A stretch of 64,000 nucleotides of DNA from Methylocaldum marinum (GTDB lineage: Bacteria; Pseudomonadota; Gammaproteobacteria; Methylococcales; Methylococcaceae), in NCBI RefSeq assembly GCF_003584645.1, contig NZ_AP017928.1, forward strand, positions 770,981 to 834,980, given 5' to 3'. Position 1 is the stretch's first letter; each line of letters opens with the position of its first letter. The notes beneath the pieces were generated by a model, which did no database searches, was not told the DNA's origin, and was given only the letters and a program-made list of their open reading frames with translations. Positions 1 to 9,180 of the stretch are shown one piece after another. The translations under genes were made by a program, and so were the position numbers.

Positions 1-928
1 GCCACAGCTCGCGGAGGCGGCCGAACTGATAATAGCCGGCGGCGAATCCCACGTCGTTGCACAATGCGCCCAGGTCCCAGACGTGATTGATCACCCGTTC
101 CCGTTCCGCCAGGATGCCGCGGATGTACGCGGCGCGCAGCGGAATTTCGACCCCCGCGGCACGTTCCATGGCCATGCAGGCGGCCCAGGCATGGCCGACC
201 GTGGTATCTCCGGACACCCGTCCGGCCAGTTTGAGGAGTCCGACCGGGTCGCGTCCTTCGGCGATTTTTTCGATACCCTTGTGTACATAGCCCAGCCTTT
301 CCTCCAGGTGCAGCACGGTCTCCCCGACCGCCTGGAAACGGAAGTGGCCGGGCTCGATGATCCCGGCGTGGACCGGGCCGACCGGGATCTCGTAGACGCT
401 CGCTCCCTGGGCCTTGAGAAAGGGGTAGTCGTTGTCCGGCGGAGTCTCCGGAGCCGGGTGCCCTTGCGCCGGGAAATCCTTGCGCAAGGGATAAGCGGTT
501 TCACCCCAGGCCTTGTGGCGGGTCCAGCGTTTGGGATCGGGATGATCGGTGAAGCGAATGCCGAACAGATCCCGGATATGCCGTTCCATCCGGTCCGCGG
601 TCCAGTAATACGGTGCATGGGAGGGAAGGGCCGGGTTGTCGGCCGGCAGATCGGTTCGCAGTATGAGGTAGCGCCCTTGCTTTTGGAGGCAGGCACACAT
701 CGAAAACTCGGTGCCAAGGTCTTCCGCCCAAGCTCCCGCCCAGCGCCAGTTCTGGGCGCTCGCCAGTTGTCCGAGCCGGCCCCAGTCGTTTTTTTTTACT
801 TCGATCAGATCGGCCGGCGCCAATGGACTCGGCAATACCGACAAGGCTTCGATATCCGCCGAAACCAGCGCCACGCGAAACATCTGGTTCGGATCGACGG
901 TTTCCGCGGGTGGCTGAGTGTTTTCCAT
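1..928 (-). CDS. HyfG/NuoCD-like large subunit of a hydrogenase-4-related complex, partial (C-terminus beyond left edge)
   Basis: The frame opens at an ATG at 928 and has no stop before the window edge, so about 309 N-terminal residues are visible. Residues 1 to about 150 are NuoC-like, with the family signature ERHIRDLFGI at 115-124. The NuoD/hydrogenase large-subunit domain follows, with HKGIEK at 216-221. In true HycE/HyfG this is followed by a CGIC nickel-ligand pair. Here the aligned stretch (238-242) reads VSGDT, so the first Cys pair is absent, as in complex I NuoD. The gene is last in the visible hyf-like operon, 43 bp after the SulP gene. A non-hydrogenase role (ion translocation linked to another reaction) is my inference. 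The C-terminal Cys pair cannot be checked here. Confidence 0.85.
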   Translation of the reverse strand, partial: MENTQPPAETVDPNQMFRVALVSADIEALSVLPSPLAPADLIEVKKNDWGRLGQLASAQNWRWAGAWAEDLGTEFSMCACLQKQGRYLILRTDLPADNPALPSHAPYYWTADRMERHIRDLFGIRFTDHPDPKRWTRHKAWGETAYPLRKDFPAQGHPAPETPPDNDYPFLKAQGASVYEIPVGPVHAGIIEPGHFRFQAVGETVLHLEERLGYVHKGIEKIAEGRDPVGLLKLAGRVSGDTTVGHAWAACMAMERAAGVEIPLRAAYIRGILAERERVINHVWDLGALCNDVGFAAGYYQFGRLRELW

Positions 929-971
929 GCTGATCGATTCTTGGTGCCCGGAGATCTTCGAGTCTAACGCC

Positions 972-2648
972 TTAGAGCGATTCACCGCGCCCCGTTTTCC
1001 ATCCGAACAGCTTGCGGCGGCGTGCGGCCAAGGGGTGATCCGAATAAGGCTGGTACCGGTCCAGCCCTCGAACCTCGCACCTCCCGCCCGATGCCGTGTA
1101 GTCGTGACTGAAGCGTTCGATGAACTCCATGACGGTATGGTCGACCAGCGAGGCGTAGGTCAGATCGAAAACGATGTTTGCGCCGGCCGGCAGCTCGGCG
1201 AGTTCGTCCTTCAATGTCAGAAAATTGGAAAAAATGGCCGCGCCGTTGAGCCTGATTCGGAAGTCGCTGTTCGCTTCCTGCGTAATCCGGTAGGAAAGCT
1301 GGAACAGATTGCCCAGCTTTACGCCGCGCCAGCGGTGGATCACCAGCTTGGCGGCGATAGCGAGGGCGACCCCGACCAGGAGGTCCGTGCTCAGAATGCC
1401 GATGATGGTGATGACGAACAAGGCCAATTGCTCGAACCCGATATCCAGGGTTTTGGCGAAGGCCTTGGGCGAGGCCAGGCGATATCCGGCGTAGACCAGC
1501 AATGCCGCCAGCGACGCCAGGGGGATGTCGCGAATGAGGTGCGGGAACAAGGCCACGAATACCAGCAGAAAGAGGCCGTGGAAAAAATTGGACCAACTGC
1601 TGCGCGCGCCGTAGCCGACATTGGCGGAACTGCGGACGATTTCGGAGATCATGGGCATCCCGCCGACCAAGCCGGAAAGCACGTTGCCGGCGCCGATCGC
1701 GGTGAGGTCGCGGTCGAGATGGGAGCGCCGGTGCTCGGGATCGAGGCGGTCCACCGCCGAGGCGGTCAGCAGCGATTCCAGGCTGCCGATGAGCCATAGG
1801 CTCAATACGGTATTCCAAAAGGCGGGCGCAGCGATTTTCGAAAAATCGGGGAAAACCAGGCTGTCCAAAAAACTGTCCGGGATACCGGCAAGAAATTGCG
1901 GCGCATTCACGAAAACATGCTTGTGCCAGGCTTCGTTTTCAGCTCCCTCGGAAAGGAGATAAAGTTCGGCCCGGTTCAGATCGAACGCCTGTCCCAGTAG
2001 GAACCCGGTCAAAACGACCAGGATGGGCGCGGGAATTCTGCCGATACCCTTGTTCCCCAGCAAGGGCCAAGCGAACAGGATTAGGAGGCCCAGACCGCCG
2101 ATCAGGAAGATTTCGGGATGGTAATGCAGCAAGCTTTCGGGAATGTGCAAAAGACTCTGCAAGGAAGTTTCGACCTCGGGTCTAGCGCCGACCAGGACAT
2201 GAATTTGCCTCGCGATGATGATGATCCCGATGGCTGCCAGCATGCCGTGCGCGATGGCGGCCGGAAAGAACGTGGCCAATCGTCCTCCCCGGAAAAGGCC
2301 CAGCAGGATTTGCAGGGTACCAGCCACGACGATTGCGGCCAGGGTGTAGCGATAGCCGGCGAAAGTATCGCCTTGCCCCAGGGTGTGAACCGCGGAGAAC
2401 AAGACGGTAATCAGTCCGGCGGCGGGACCCGTGATGGTCAGGCGGGCGCCGCCGATCCGGGAAACGACGAGGCCTCCGATGACCGCGCCGAGAATCCCCG
2501 CCATCGGGGGAAATCCCGAGGCCATGGCGATGCCGAAGCACAAGGGCAGGGCGATCAGGAAGACCAGAAAGCCGGAAACCGCGTCGGTGCGCCAGTTTTC
2601 GGCGAGTCCGGCCAGGTCGCTCGAGATTGAATGTGAAATTCGCTTCAA
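972..2648 (-). CDS. SulP-family anion transporter with C-terminal STAS domain
   Basis: 558 aa, usual SulP length. About ten hydrophobic segments fill residues 20-430. The conserved SulP stretch around GGMPMISEIVRSSANVGYG lies before a cytosolic STAS domain (about 440-540, with FDLTYASLVDHT). SulP proteins carry sulfate, bicarbonate or dicarboxylates, and the substrate cannot be read from sequence. The start ATG overlaps the stop of the upstream hyfF-like gene (ATGA), so the two are translationally coupled, and the hyfG-like gene follows 43 bp downstream. The position inside a complex I-like operon suggests bicarbonate or another anion used together with the proton-translocating module. That is inference. 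Confidence 0.93.
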   Translation of the reverse strand: MKRISHSISSDLAGLAENWRTDAVSGFLVFLIALPLCFGIAMASGFPPMAGILGAVIGGLVVSRIGGARLTITGPAAGLITVLFSAVHTLGQGDTFAGYRYTLAAIVVAGTLQILLGLFRGGRLATFFPAAIAHGMLAAIGIIIIARQIHVLVGARPEVETSLQSLLHIPESLLHYHPEIFLIGGLGLLILFAWPLLGNKGIGRIPAPILVVLTGFLLGQAFDLNRAELYLLSEGAENEAWHKHVFVNAPQFLAGIPDSFLDSLVFPDFSKIAAPAFWNTVLSLWLIGSLESLLTASAVDRLDPEHRRSHLDRDLTAIGAGNVLSGLVGGMPMISEIVRSSANVGYGARSSWSNFFHGLFLLVFVALFPHLIRDIPLASLAALLVYAGYRLASPKAFAKTLDIGFEQLALFVITIIGILSTDLLVGVALAIAAKLVIHRWRGVKLGNLFQLSYRITQEANSDFRIRLNGAAIFSNFLTLKDELAELPAGANIVFDLTYASLVDHTVMEFIERFSHDYTASGGRCEVRGLDRYQPYSDHPLAARRRKLFGWKTGRGESL

Positions 2649-4111
2649 AGGGGCGATGCTCCTGAAATGAGTTGAGTCGCCTGGCTGAACCAGTTGCCCA
2701 GGAAGCCCGGAATGGATAATCCGAGCCAGAGCACCAGCGCCAGGTGGATCATCACCGGCAACAAATTCGCCGGGATGGCGTTCTGGCCCTCGGGGATATC
2801 CCCGTAGACCATGGGGTGCAAATGCCGGAACAGGCCGGCGAAAGCGACGCCGATGCCGATCAGGAGCAGCGGCGTCAGCCAGGGGTAATCGCGCATGGTG
2901 GCGATGAGCACCAGGAATTCGCTGGCGAACACGCCGAAAGGCGGGAACCCGGCGATGGCCACGGTACCGATCAGGAGGCCCCAGCCGATCTCCGGCTGGG
3001 TCAGGATCAGGCCGCGAATTTTATCCATGCGCTGGGTGCCGGCGAGCTGGGCCGCGTGTCCGACGGTGACGAAGATCGCCGATTTGGTCAACGAGTGGGT
3101 GGTCATGTGGAACAGGGCGGCAAAGGTGGCCCATGGACTGCCGATGCCGAAGGCGAAGGTCATCAGCCCCATGTGTTCGATCGACGAATAGCTGAACAGC
3201 CGCTTGATGTCGGTCTGGCGATGCAGAAACAGGGCCGCCACCAGAAAGGACAAAAGACCGAAACCCATCATCAGATAACCCGCTATCGGGGTTCCGAGCG
3301 AGCCGTCCACCAGCATCTTGCAGCGCACCACCGCGTATAAGGTGTCGTTGAGCAAGAGTCCCGAGAGAATCGCCGACATTGGGGTCGGACCCTCGGAATG
3401 GGCGTCCGGCAGCCAGTTGTGCAGGGGTACCAGCCCGATCTTGGTCCCGTAGCCGACCAGCAGGAATACGAAGGCCAGTTTCATGATGCTGGGTTCGAGC
3501 AGCCCGGCATTCTCGTGCAGCACGGTCCACAGCAGCGCATTGCCGCCTATGCCCAGCTTTTGTTCGGCGGCGAAATAAAGCAGCACCGTGCCGAACAGGG
3601 CCAGGGCGATGCCCACGCCGCACAGGATGAAATACTTCCAGGCGGCCTCCACCGACTCGGGCGTGCGGTAGAGGCTGACCAGCAATACCGTGGCCAGGGT
3701 TGCGCCCTCCATCGCCACCCACAGGACGCCCATGTTGTTGGTCGTCAAAACCAGGTACATGGCCAGCATGAAGCCCTGGTACATCGAATGGTACAGCCGC
3801 AGGCGCCCGGCGTTGACGCGCCCGGTTTCCTGCTCGTGCGCCATGTAGGGGCCGGAGAAGATGGACGTGGTCAGCCCGACGAACGCGGTCAGGACGATCA
3901 GGTAGACATTGAAGGAATCGATATACAGCAGCTGGCCCGAAGATAGCCGTGGTCCGTGAACCAGCACGTCGGCGGCGAGCCAGATCGAGGCGGCCAGCGC
4001 CAGGGCATTGCAGCGTACGTTGATGCGCCCTGCGTGCCGGGTGTCGGCCGCGAGACCGAGCACCGCCATGCCGGCGAGGGGAATCAGGAGTACCAGATAG
4101 ACCGCGATCAT
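2645..4111 (-). CDS. HyfF/NuoN-like proton-translocating membrane subunit
   Basis: 488 aa, highly hydrophobic, with about 14 predicted membrane helices. It belongs to the complex I antiporter-like family (NuoL/M/N, HyfB/D/F, MrpA/D). Visible family marks are the acidic helix residue in WVAMEGATLATVL, the lysine helix in GYGTKIGLVPLHNWLPDAH, and LFSYSSIEHMGLM. It likely forms one proton channel of the membrane arm. Its ATG overlaps the stop of the hyfE-like gene upstream, and its stop overlaps the SulP start. The assignment to HyfF rather than HyfD/NuoN rests on gene order. Confidence 0.9.
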   Translation of the reverse strand: MIAVYLVLLIPLAGMAVLGLAADTRHAGRINVRCNALALAASIWLAADVLVHGPRLSSGQLLYIDSFNVYLIVLTAFVGLTTSIFSGPYMAHEQETGRVNAGRLRLYHSMYQGFMLAMYLVLTTNNMGVLWVAMEGATLATVLLVSLYRTPESVEAAWKYFILCGVGIALALFGTVLLYFAAEQKLGIGGNALLWTVLHENAGLLEPSIMKLAFVFLLVGYGTKIGLVPLHNWLPDAHSEGPTPMSAILSGLLLNDTLYAVVRCKMLVDGSLGTPIAGYLMMGFGLLSFLVAALFLHRQTDIKRLFSYSSIEHMGLMTFAFGIGSPWATFAALFHMTTHSLTKSAIFVTVGHAAQLAGTQRMDKIRGLILTQPEIGWGLLIGTVAIAGFPPFGVFASEFLVLIATMRDYPWLTPLLLIGIGVAFAGLFRHLHPMVYGDIPEGQNAIPANLLPVMIHLALVLWLGLSIPGFLGNWFSQATQLISGASPL

Positions 4112-4788
4112 GTTCGGTCCGTCTCGCTTAGTTTGCTGAGCCGGTCCACGTCGAGAGAATCGATGCTTTCCCGGATTTGGAAGAAGAACACGCCGAACAC
4201 GACGGCGGCGACCAGGACATCCGCCGCGACCCCCAACTCCACGACCATGGGCATGCCGTAGGTGGACACCACGGCTGCGAAGAATAGTCCGTTCTCGATC
4301 GACATGAAGCCGACCACGTGGGCCACCGCCTGCCGCCGGGTGATCATCAGTAGCATGCCGAGCAGGACCACGGCCAGGCTGACCGCGATGGCGTTGAGTG
4401 TCACCAGGGGCGAGTGCGCCACTACCGGGAGACTCACGTAGTAACTGAACACCATCAGGAACGCCCCGCCCATCATCACCCGGGCCGGATGCCTGATGGT
4501 GTCGAGTTCCCGGTGCAGCCCAAGGCGATGAATCAGGCGGTGCAGCATCACCGGAATGAGGATGCCCTTGAGCAGAAAGCTCAGGCCCGCCGAGACGTAC
4601 AAATGAGGAAAATCCAGAGCGCCGGCGACCATGGCCGTAGTCGCCGCGAGCAGAATACCCTGCAAGGCAAACACCAGAACCAGCCGCACCAGCCGGGACT
4701 GGCCGAGCATCAGGAACGAGGTCAGGGCAATGAGCCCCGCCAGCAGCAGAACCGCCTGGCTATACAGACTGAGTCCGGAGAAAGCCAT
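4108..4788 (-). CDS. HyfE-like small membrane subunit
   Basis: 226 aa with about seven hydrophobic helices. It matches the hydrogenase-4 component E type (a NuoK-like part with extra N-terminal helices; SIENGLFF near the C-terminal half recalls the NuoK core). I start it at the ATG at 4788, which forms TGATG with the stop of the hyfC-like gene. A longer open frame upstream is an out-of-frame shadow of hyfC. It probably sits in the membrane arm between the HyfC anchor and the antiporter-like subunits. Confidence 0.88.
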   Translation of the reverse strand: MAFSGLSLYSQAVLLLAGLIALTSFLMLGQSRLVRLVLVFALQGILLAATTAMVAGALDFPHLYVSAGLSFLLKGILIPVMLHRLIHRLGLHRELDTIRHPARVMMGGAFLMVFSYYVSLPVVAHSPLVTLNAIAVSLAVVLLGMLLMITRRQAVAHVVGFMSIENGLFFAAVVSTYGMPMVVELGVAADVLVAAVVFGVFFFQIRESIDSLDVDRLSKLSETDRT

Positions 4789-5732
4789 CAGCGAACCGCC
4801 TCCAGAATGATGTGGCTCAGAAGGCCCAGCACGCTGAGGAGGTAAGCGAAGCTCAGATATTCCTGCACCCGGAAAATCCTCATCTTGGCGAACAGCACCT
4901 CGGAAAAGGCCAGCACCACCGCCAGCACGGCGAGTTTTAGGGCGATCATGGCGAGGCCGAAGCCCAGCGCATCGGGGGTGAAGGTTTGGGCGATACCCCA
5001 CGGAAAGAAAATGTTGGCTATGAGCACGCCGTAAAGCATGAGCTTGATCTGGCTGGCCCATTCGATCAGCGCCAGCCAGCGTCCGCTGTATTCGAGAATC
5101 ATGGCCTCGTGAATCATGGTCAGTTCCAGGTGGGTGGCCGGATTGTCGACGGGAATGCGGCCGGTCTCGGCGATCGTCACCAGGATCAGTCCGCCCATGG
5201 CGAAAACGAAGGAGGGGCGCAGCACCAGTCCGCTGTCGAGGACGAAGCTGACGGCCTGGGACAAATTGGTGGTATGCGCACTCATGGCCAGGGTGAATAC
5301 CGCCATGAGCATGGCGGGCTCGGCCAGCGACGAGATCGTCATTTCGCGCGACGATCCCATGCCGCCGAACGCGGTGCCGATATCCATGCCGGCCAGAACC
5401 AGGAAGGTTCGCCCCAGAGCGAAGAAACCCACCAGCACGATGACGTCGGCGATGCGCGCGGTGGGCAGATGTATGGCCACCAGCGGCACGGTGGCGGCCG
5501 CCAGTACGGTAGACGCGAACACAATGTACGGGGCGGCGCGAAAGATCCAGGAGGCCGGATACGGCATGATGGGGCGCTTGCGGTAAAGCTTGCGCAGGTC
5601 CCGGTACGGCTGAAAGAGGGATGGAGCCTTCCGGTTTTGCAGCCGGCACTTGACCCGTTTGATCCACCCAGAAAGCAAGGGTGCCAGGGCAATGAACAGC
5701 AGAGTCTGGAATATCGCCACCAACCAGGCCAT
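4788..5732 (-). CDS. HyfC/NuoH-like membrane anchor subunit
   Basis: 314 aa, eight or so helices, NuoH/HyfC family. Recognisable pieces are the charged loop RLQNRKAPSLFQPYRDLRKL near residues 30-50 and the E-rich helix and loop ETGRIPVDNPATHLELTMIHEAMILEYSG, which in complex I lines the quinone and proton-coupling site. The start at 5732 forms TGATG with the hyfB-like stop. In hydrogenase-4 and formate hydrogenlyase this subunit anchors the peripheral arm (HyfG/HyfI). Confidence 0.92.
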   Translation of the reverse strand: MAWLVAIFQTLLFIALAPLLSGWIKRVKCRLQNRKAPSLFQPYRDLRKLYRKRPIMPYPASWIFRAAPYIVFASTVLAAATVPLVAIHLPTARIADVIVLVGFFALGRTFLVLAGMDIGTAFGGMGSSREMTISSLAEPAMLMAVFTLAMSAHTTNLSQAVSFVLDSGLVLRPSFVFAMGGLILVTIAETGRIPVDNPATHLELTMIHEAMILEYSGRWLALIEWASQIKLMLYGVLIANIFFPWGIAQTFTPDALGFGLAMIALKLAVLAVVLAFSEVLFAKMRIFRVQEYLSFAYLLSVLGLLSHIILEAVR

Positions 5733-7846
5733 CAGCTGACCACCCAGAGCAGAACGATCAAAGTGCAAAAGGAGTAAGCCAGATAAGTGCGGATGTTGCC
5801 GGTTTGCAGGCGTCCGACCCAGCGTGCGAGGCGGGTGACGGCCCGTCCCGATGGCTCGTATAAGGCTACCCAGGCGCGGTCGAAAACCTGGAATTGGTAG
5901 CGAAGCCGGGTGATACGCGTGTTCGCAGGACCTTCGCGCTGTTCTTCGACTGTTTCCCGAGTATCGAACACCGGCTCGAAGATACGGCGTATGGGCATGC
6001 TGAAGGCGCCGGACGTATATTGCGTGCGGGGCGTCAATCCGCCGAAACCGCAGTCCCAGGGTTCGGCGCGGCGCGGTTCGAGGCCGGTGCGGCGGTAAAG
6101 AAGGTAATAGCACAACCATCCGACCGCCACGATGCCCAAGGTGACCAGCGCCGGAGAATAGGCCGCCACGTCGGGGGACACCGGCGTCAGCCATAGCCAT
6201 CCCAGAACCGATATGTTCGGCAGCACGAACCCGGTCAGCGACTGCGTCAAGGGACCCAAGGCATTAATGAGCGGCATCGGAAAAACGCCGAACAGGACGC
6301 AGCAGGCGGCAAGCAGGGCCGGGCCGGCCAGCATGCCCGGATGTCGAATTTCACGGGTGCGCGCGATGTGGCGGGAACGCGGCAGTCCCAGGAAGGCGAC
6401 GCCGTACACCTTGACGAAGCAGGCGGCCGCCAGGGCGGAGGTCAGGGCCAGCACCGCGCTGGCGGTGGGAATCAGGCTGCGGAGTATGCCGCTCTGGATG
6501 CTGCCGGCCTGAAGTGCGGTCTGGAAAATCAGCCACTCGGAGACGAAGCCGTTGAAAGGCGGCAAGGCGGCGATGCTCAGCGTACCCACCAGGAACAAGG
6601 CCGCCAGTTTCGGCATGCGGTGGACCAGCCCACCCATGTTTTCCAGGCTGTGTTCATGGGTTTGGTGCAGAATGGCGCCAGCGCCAAGGAACAGAAGACT
6701 CTTGAACAAGGCGTGGTTGAGCCCATGCAGCAGCCCCGCCACCAGCCCCAGCGTTCCCAGCTGCAATTGTCCGCTGCTTTGGAAAATCAGCGCCAGGCCC
6801 AGGGCAGTGAAGATAATCCCGACGTTTTCCACCGACGAATAGGCGAGCAGCCGCTTCAGGTTCTGTTGCTGCAGTGCGTACAGAATGCCGAGCACGGCGG
6901 AAGCCGACCCGATCAGAAGGACCAGCACACCCCATTGCCAGAACAGCGAGGGCAGCAAATCGAAAGCGAAGCGAATGAAGCCGTAAATGGCGATTTTCAG
7001 CATGACCCCGCTCATCAGGGCGGAAACGTGGGAAGGGGCGGCGGGATGGGCTTCCGGCAGCCAGGTATGGAGAGGAACCAGACCGGCTTTCATGCCGAAG
7101 CCCGTCAGCGCCAGCACGAAGGCGACGCTCGCCCACAACGGGTTTAGTACGGCACCGCGAAAAGCCCCGAACGTCAATTCCCCGGTGAAGCCCGCGAGGA
7201 CGCCGAATGCCAGAATGATGGCGATCGCTCCGATTTCGGCCATCAGCAAGTAAAGAAACGCCGCCCGGCGATTGGTCGGATTCTCGTGTTGGTAGGCGAC
7301 CAGGAAATAGCTCGCGACCGACATCAATTCCCAGGCGATCATGAAAAGCAAAGCATCGTCGGCGAGCAACACGAGTTCCATGCCGGCAACGAACAGGCCG
7401 GTGAATAACCCCAGGACCGAAAGCGGGTGTTTACCGTGTTCGAATTCACGAACGTAGCCGGGTCCGAACAAGCTGACCGCGATCAGGGGAATACCGAGTA
7501 CGCAAAAGAAGAAACCGGCCAGGGGATCCAGCGCCAGGTGCCAGTTCAGCCAGGGCAGACCGAACGGCAGAACGGCCGTACGAGTGGAATTGTCGTGGAG
7601 AGCGAGGAGTCCGGCCAAAACAGCGAAGCCGCCGGAAACGCCCAGGAGAGCGAATGGTATTGTCCTGGCCAGACGCGAGAAGCGACCGGGCGTCAGCGAT
7701 GGATTTACCCGGGCGTAGTGGGAGGAGAATGCCTGCCCCCACGCGCGAATTCCGCGTCGCAAAAGACCGTTCGGCCCGGCAGACAGCGCCGCAAGGCCGG
7801 ACAGCAAGGATGCCAACACCGAGATGGCGGCTAAGAATAGAGACAT
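5732..7846 (-). CDS. HyfB/NuoL-like proton-translocating membrane subunit
   Basis: 704 aa from the ATG at 7846; an in-frame ATG at 7909 would add 21 residues but lacks a well-spaced ribosome site. About 15 helices. Family marks are WELMSVASYFLV (acidic channel residue), GFGMKAGLVPLHTWLPEAH (channel lysine) and RLLAYSSVENVG. The C-terminal region, with a final helix, matches hydrogenase-4 component B. It is the first gene of the operon hyfB-C-E-F-SulP-G, all joined by 1-4 bp overlaps up to SulP. The complex would pump or admit ions across the cytoplasmic membrane. Confidence 0.92.
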   Translation of the reverse strand: MSLFLAAISVLASLLSGLAALSAGPNGLLRRGIRAWGQAFSSHYARVNPSLTPGRFSRLARTIPFALLGVSGGFAVLAGLLALHDNSTRTAVLPFGLPWLNWHLALDPLAGFFFCVLGIPLIAVSLFGPGYVREFEHGKHPLSVLGLFTGLFVAGMELVLLADDALLFMIAWELMSVASYFLVAYQHENPTNRRAAFLYLLMAEIGAIAIILAFGVLAGFTGELTFGAFRGAVLNPLWASVAFVLALTGFGMKAGLVPLHTWLPEAHPAAPSHVSALMSGVMLKIAIYGFIRFAFDLLPSLFWQWGVLVLLIGSASAVLGILYALQQQNLKRLLAYSSVENVGIIFTALGLALIFQSSGQLQLGTLGLVAGLLHGLNHALFKSLLFLGAGAILHQTHEHSLENMGGLVHRMPKLAALFLVGTLSIAALPPFNGFVSEWLIFQTALQAGSIQSGILRSLIPTASAVLALTSALAAACFVKVYGVAFLGLPRSRHIARTREIRHPGMLAGPALLAACCVLFGVFPMPLINALGPLTQSLTGFVLPNISVLGWLWLTPVSPDVAAYSPALVTLGIVAVGWLCYYLLYRRTGLEPRRAEPWDCGFGGLTPRTQYTSGAFSMPIRRIFEPVFDTRETVEEQREGPANTRITRLRYQFQVFDRAWVALYEPSGRAVTRLARWVGRLQTGNIRTYLAYSFCTLIVLLWVVS

Positions 7847-8121
7847 ACGGGCTGGGTCTTTGCAAATTGCATGGGGGAAGCTACAAGCAATTCCGTTGCC
7901 AACAGTCATTCATCCGTCAATCAAGCTCCTCCGCTTATTCAGCCGCCACCATGGGTTGAAATGAACCGCGCCGGGTGGGGGTGCGGGGGCAATAGCACCA
8001 CCGAAAGGCCGCAAAACCGTCTAGACTTTCGAACGCTGCCGCACGAGGAGCGTTCGAGACTCACATGCTATCAGTGCTAAATGTTTTGTAAATGCTAAAA
8101 CAGACGAGATCTCGTGAGCCT

Positions 8122-8297
8122 ATGAAGATTCCGCAAAGGAGAGCCGCGCGTTTGACACTACTCATGGATCCCGATAAAAAAGCCACTTTCGAGCGTTTGT
8201 GTACGGATGAAGTCCTCTCTGCTCGCAAATGGTTCGGAAGCCGATTAAGATGCCGCGCCTTCCGTCCAGCTCGATCACGATTGACTGCCGGGCCTGA
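8122..8297 (+). pseudogene. Frameshifted ribbon-helix-helix-type small protein remnant
   Basis: From the ATG at 8122 the frame reads MKIPQRRAARLTLLMDPDKK and continues ATFERLC, the typical start of short CopG-like (RHH) proteins annotated in many proteobacteria. Near 8210 the expected continuation (a ...SQVVR.LI.. helix) moves to another frame, where SSQMVRKPIKM can be read before a TGA at 8295. A single indel would explain it. Function (DNA-binding antitoxin or regulator) is only a family-level guess. No toxin partner is visible. Confidence 0.5.
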
Positions 8298-8670
8298 ACT
8301 CGTTGCGAAGTTTCTGAGACGACAGGGTAGCGCCCCGGGGGAGGAAGTTCGTGATAGACGCGAGTCGGAATGACAGGAAGCCGGGAAGACGCAGCGACTG
8401 ATCGTGATTTCCGGCGGAAGCGGAGTGATGGGGCGCGACCGGGTGTGGGCCGAATTGTGGCGTGGCCGGAAATCGCCCCTGCCTGGAGCGCGCCGGAATG
8501 CCTTCCAAGCCAATCCGGATCTCTTGTCCGGCTAAGTCGCCGGCATACGCACAATCGGCTGGTCTCGATTTCCGGAGTCACCTGGCAACCGATGAGACGT
8601 TGCGCGACGGGTTATTGGTCTTTTGCGTGCGGGCACCAAACGGCAGAATCAAAGGCGTCTGCTAAAGTTT
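8298..8670. other. Intergenic, no gene recognised
   Basis: Short overlapping frames exist on both strands, but none has family resemblance or a convincing ribosome site. The stretch separates the RHH remnant from the substrate-binding-protein gene. Confidence 0.5.
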
Positions 8671-8695
8671 AGACCGACCGAAGCAAAGTCGGTCT
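8671..8695 (+). promoter_or_regulatory. Inverted repeat upstream of substrate-binding protein
   Basis: AGACCGAC and GTCGGTCT form an 8-bp stem with a 9-nt loop, 38 bp before the ATG at 8733. It could be an operator, a leader hairpin or a terminator for upstream reads. No run of T follows, which argues mildly against a terminator. Confidence 0.35.
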
Positions 8696-8732
8696 CCTCT
8701 TCAGAATAAAAACATGTGGGTGATGCTTGAGG

Positions 8733-9167
8733 ATGACGTCTAAATCCGCCGCTCGTTTGCACCGATCACTCGGGAGCTGGTGGATTAGCTTTCTCCTATC
8801 GTTCGCCGTGGCGCTCGCCCTTGCCGGAGAATCCGTGATGGCAGGCGAGCCCGGCCCCAGAGTTTTTTCGGCAGACGGACGGGCCGATTCTCTGTCCGCC
8901 GACACCCTGCGCGAAATCTTCTTCATGCGCCTGACCAGTTGGCCGGATGGCACGCCTATCCGCGTTTTCGTATTGCCGGACAAGCATCCTCTCCATGTTC
9001 GTTTTTCCAAGGAAATTCTGGGTGTTTATCCCTTCCAGCTCCGGGCGGCATGGGACCGGTTGGTTTTTTCGGGGACTGGTTTGATACCGCATGTGGTCGA
9101 GACGATCGGAGAAATGCGCGAGCGTGTTCGGGTGACGCCCGGAGGTATTGGGTATGTTGAGAAATAG
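8733..9167 (+). CDS. Small periplasmic phosphate-ABC-type substrate-binding-like protein
   Basis: 144 aa from the ATG at 8733; a TTG six bases earlier is in frame. Residues about 18-34 are a hydrophobic signal segment ending near VMAGEP. The rest resembles one lobe of PstS-like proteins: SADTLREIFFMRLTSWPDG, then FSKEILG, and the closing VTPGGIGYVEK typical of this family. It is too short to be a full two-lobed binding protein. The porin starts 13 bp later and a GGDEF-EAL gene follows, so a sensory or ligand-delivery role is likely. That is inference. Confidence 0.75.
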   Translation: MTSKSAARLHRSLGSWWISFLLSFAVALALAGESVMAGEPGPRVFSADGRADSLSADTLREIFFMRLTSWPDGTPIRVFVLPDKHPLHVRFSKEILGVYPFQLRAAWDRLVFSGTGLIPHVVETIGEMRERVRVTPGGIGYVEK

Positions 9168-9180
9168 GGGACGTCTAAGG

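Noticed and set aside
1..7909. Calling the left operon a functional hydrogenase-4 or formate hydrogenlyase
   Set aside because: The large subunit lacks the first Cys pair, and no formate dehydrogenase or maturation gene is visible.
8061..8513. 150-codon minus-strand frame
   Set aside because: It runs antisense to the recognisable RHH remnant and has no motif of its own.
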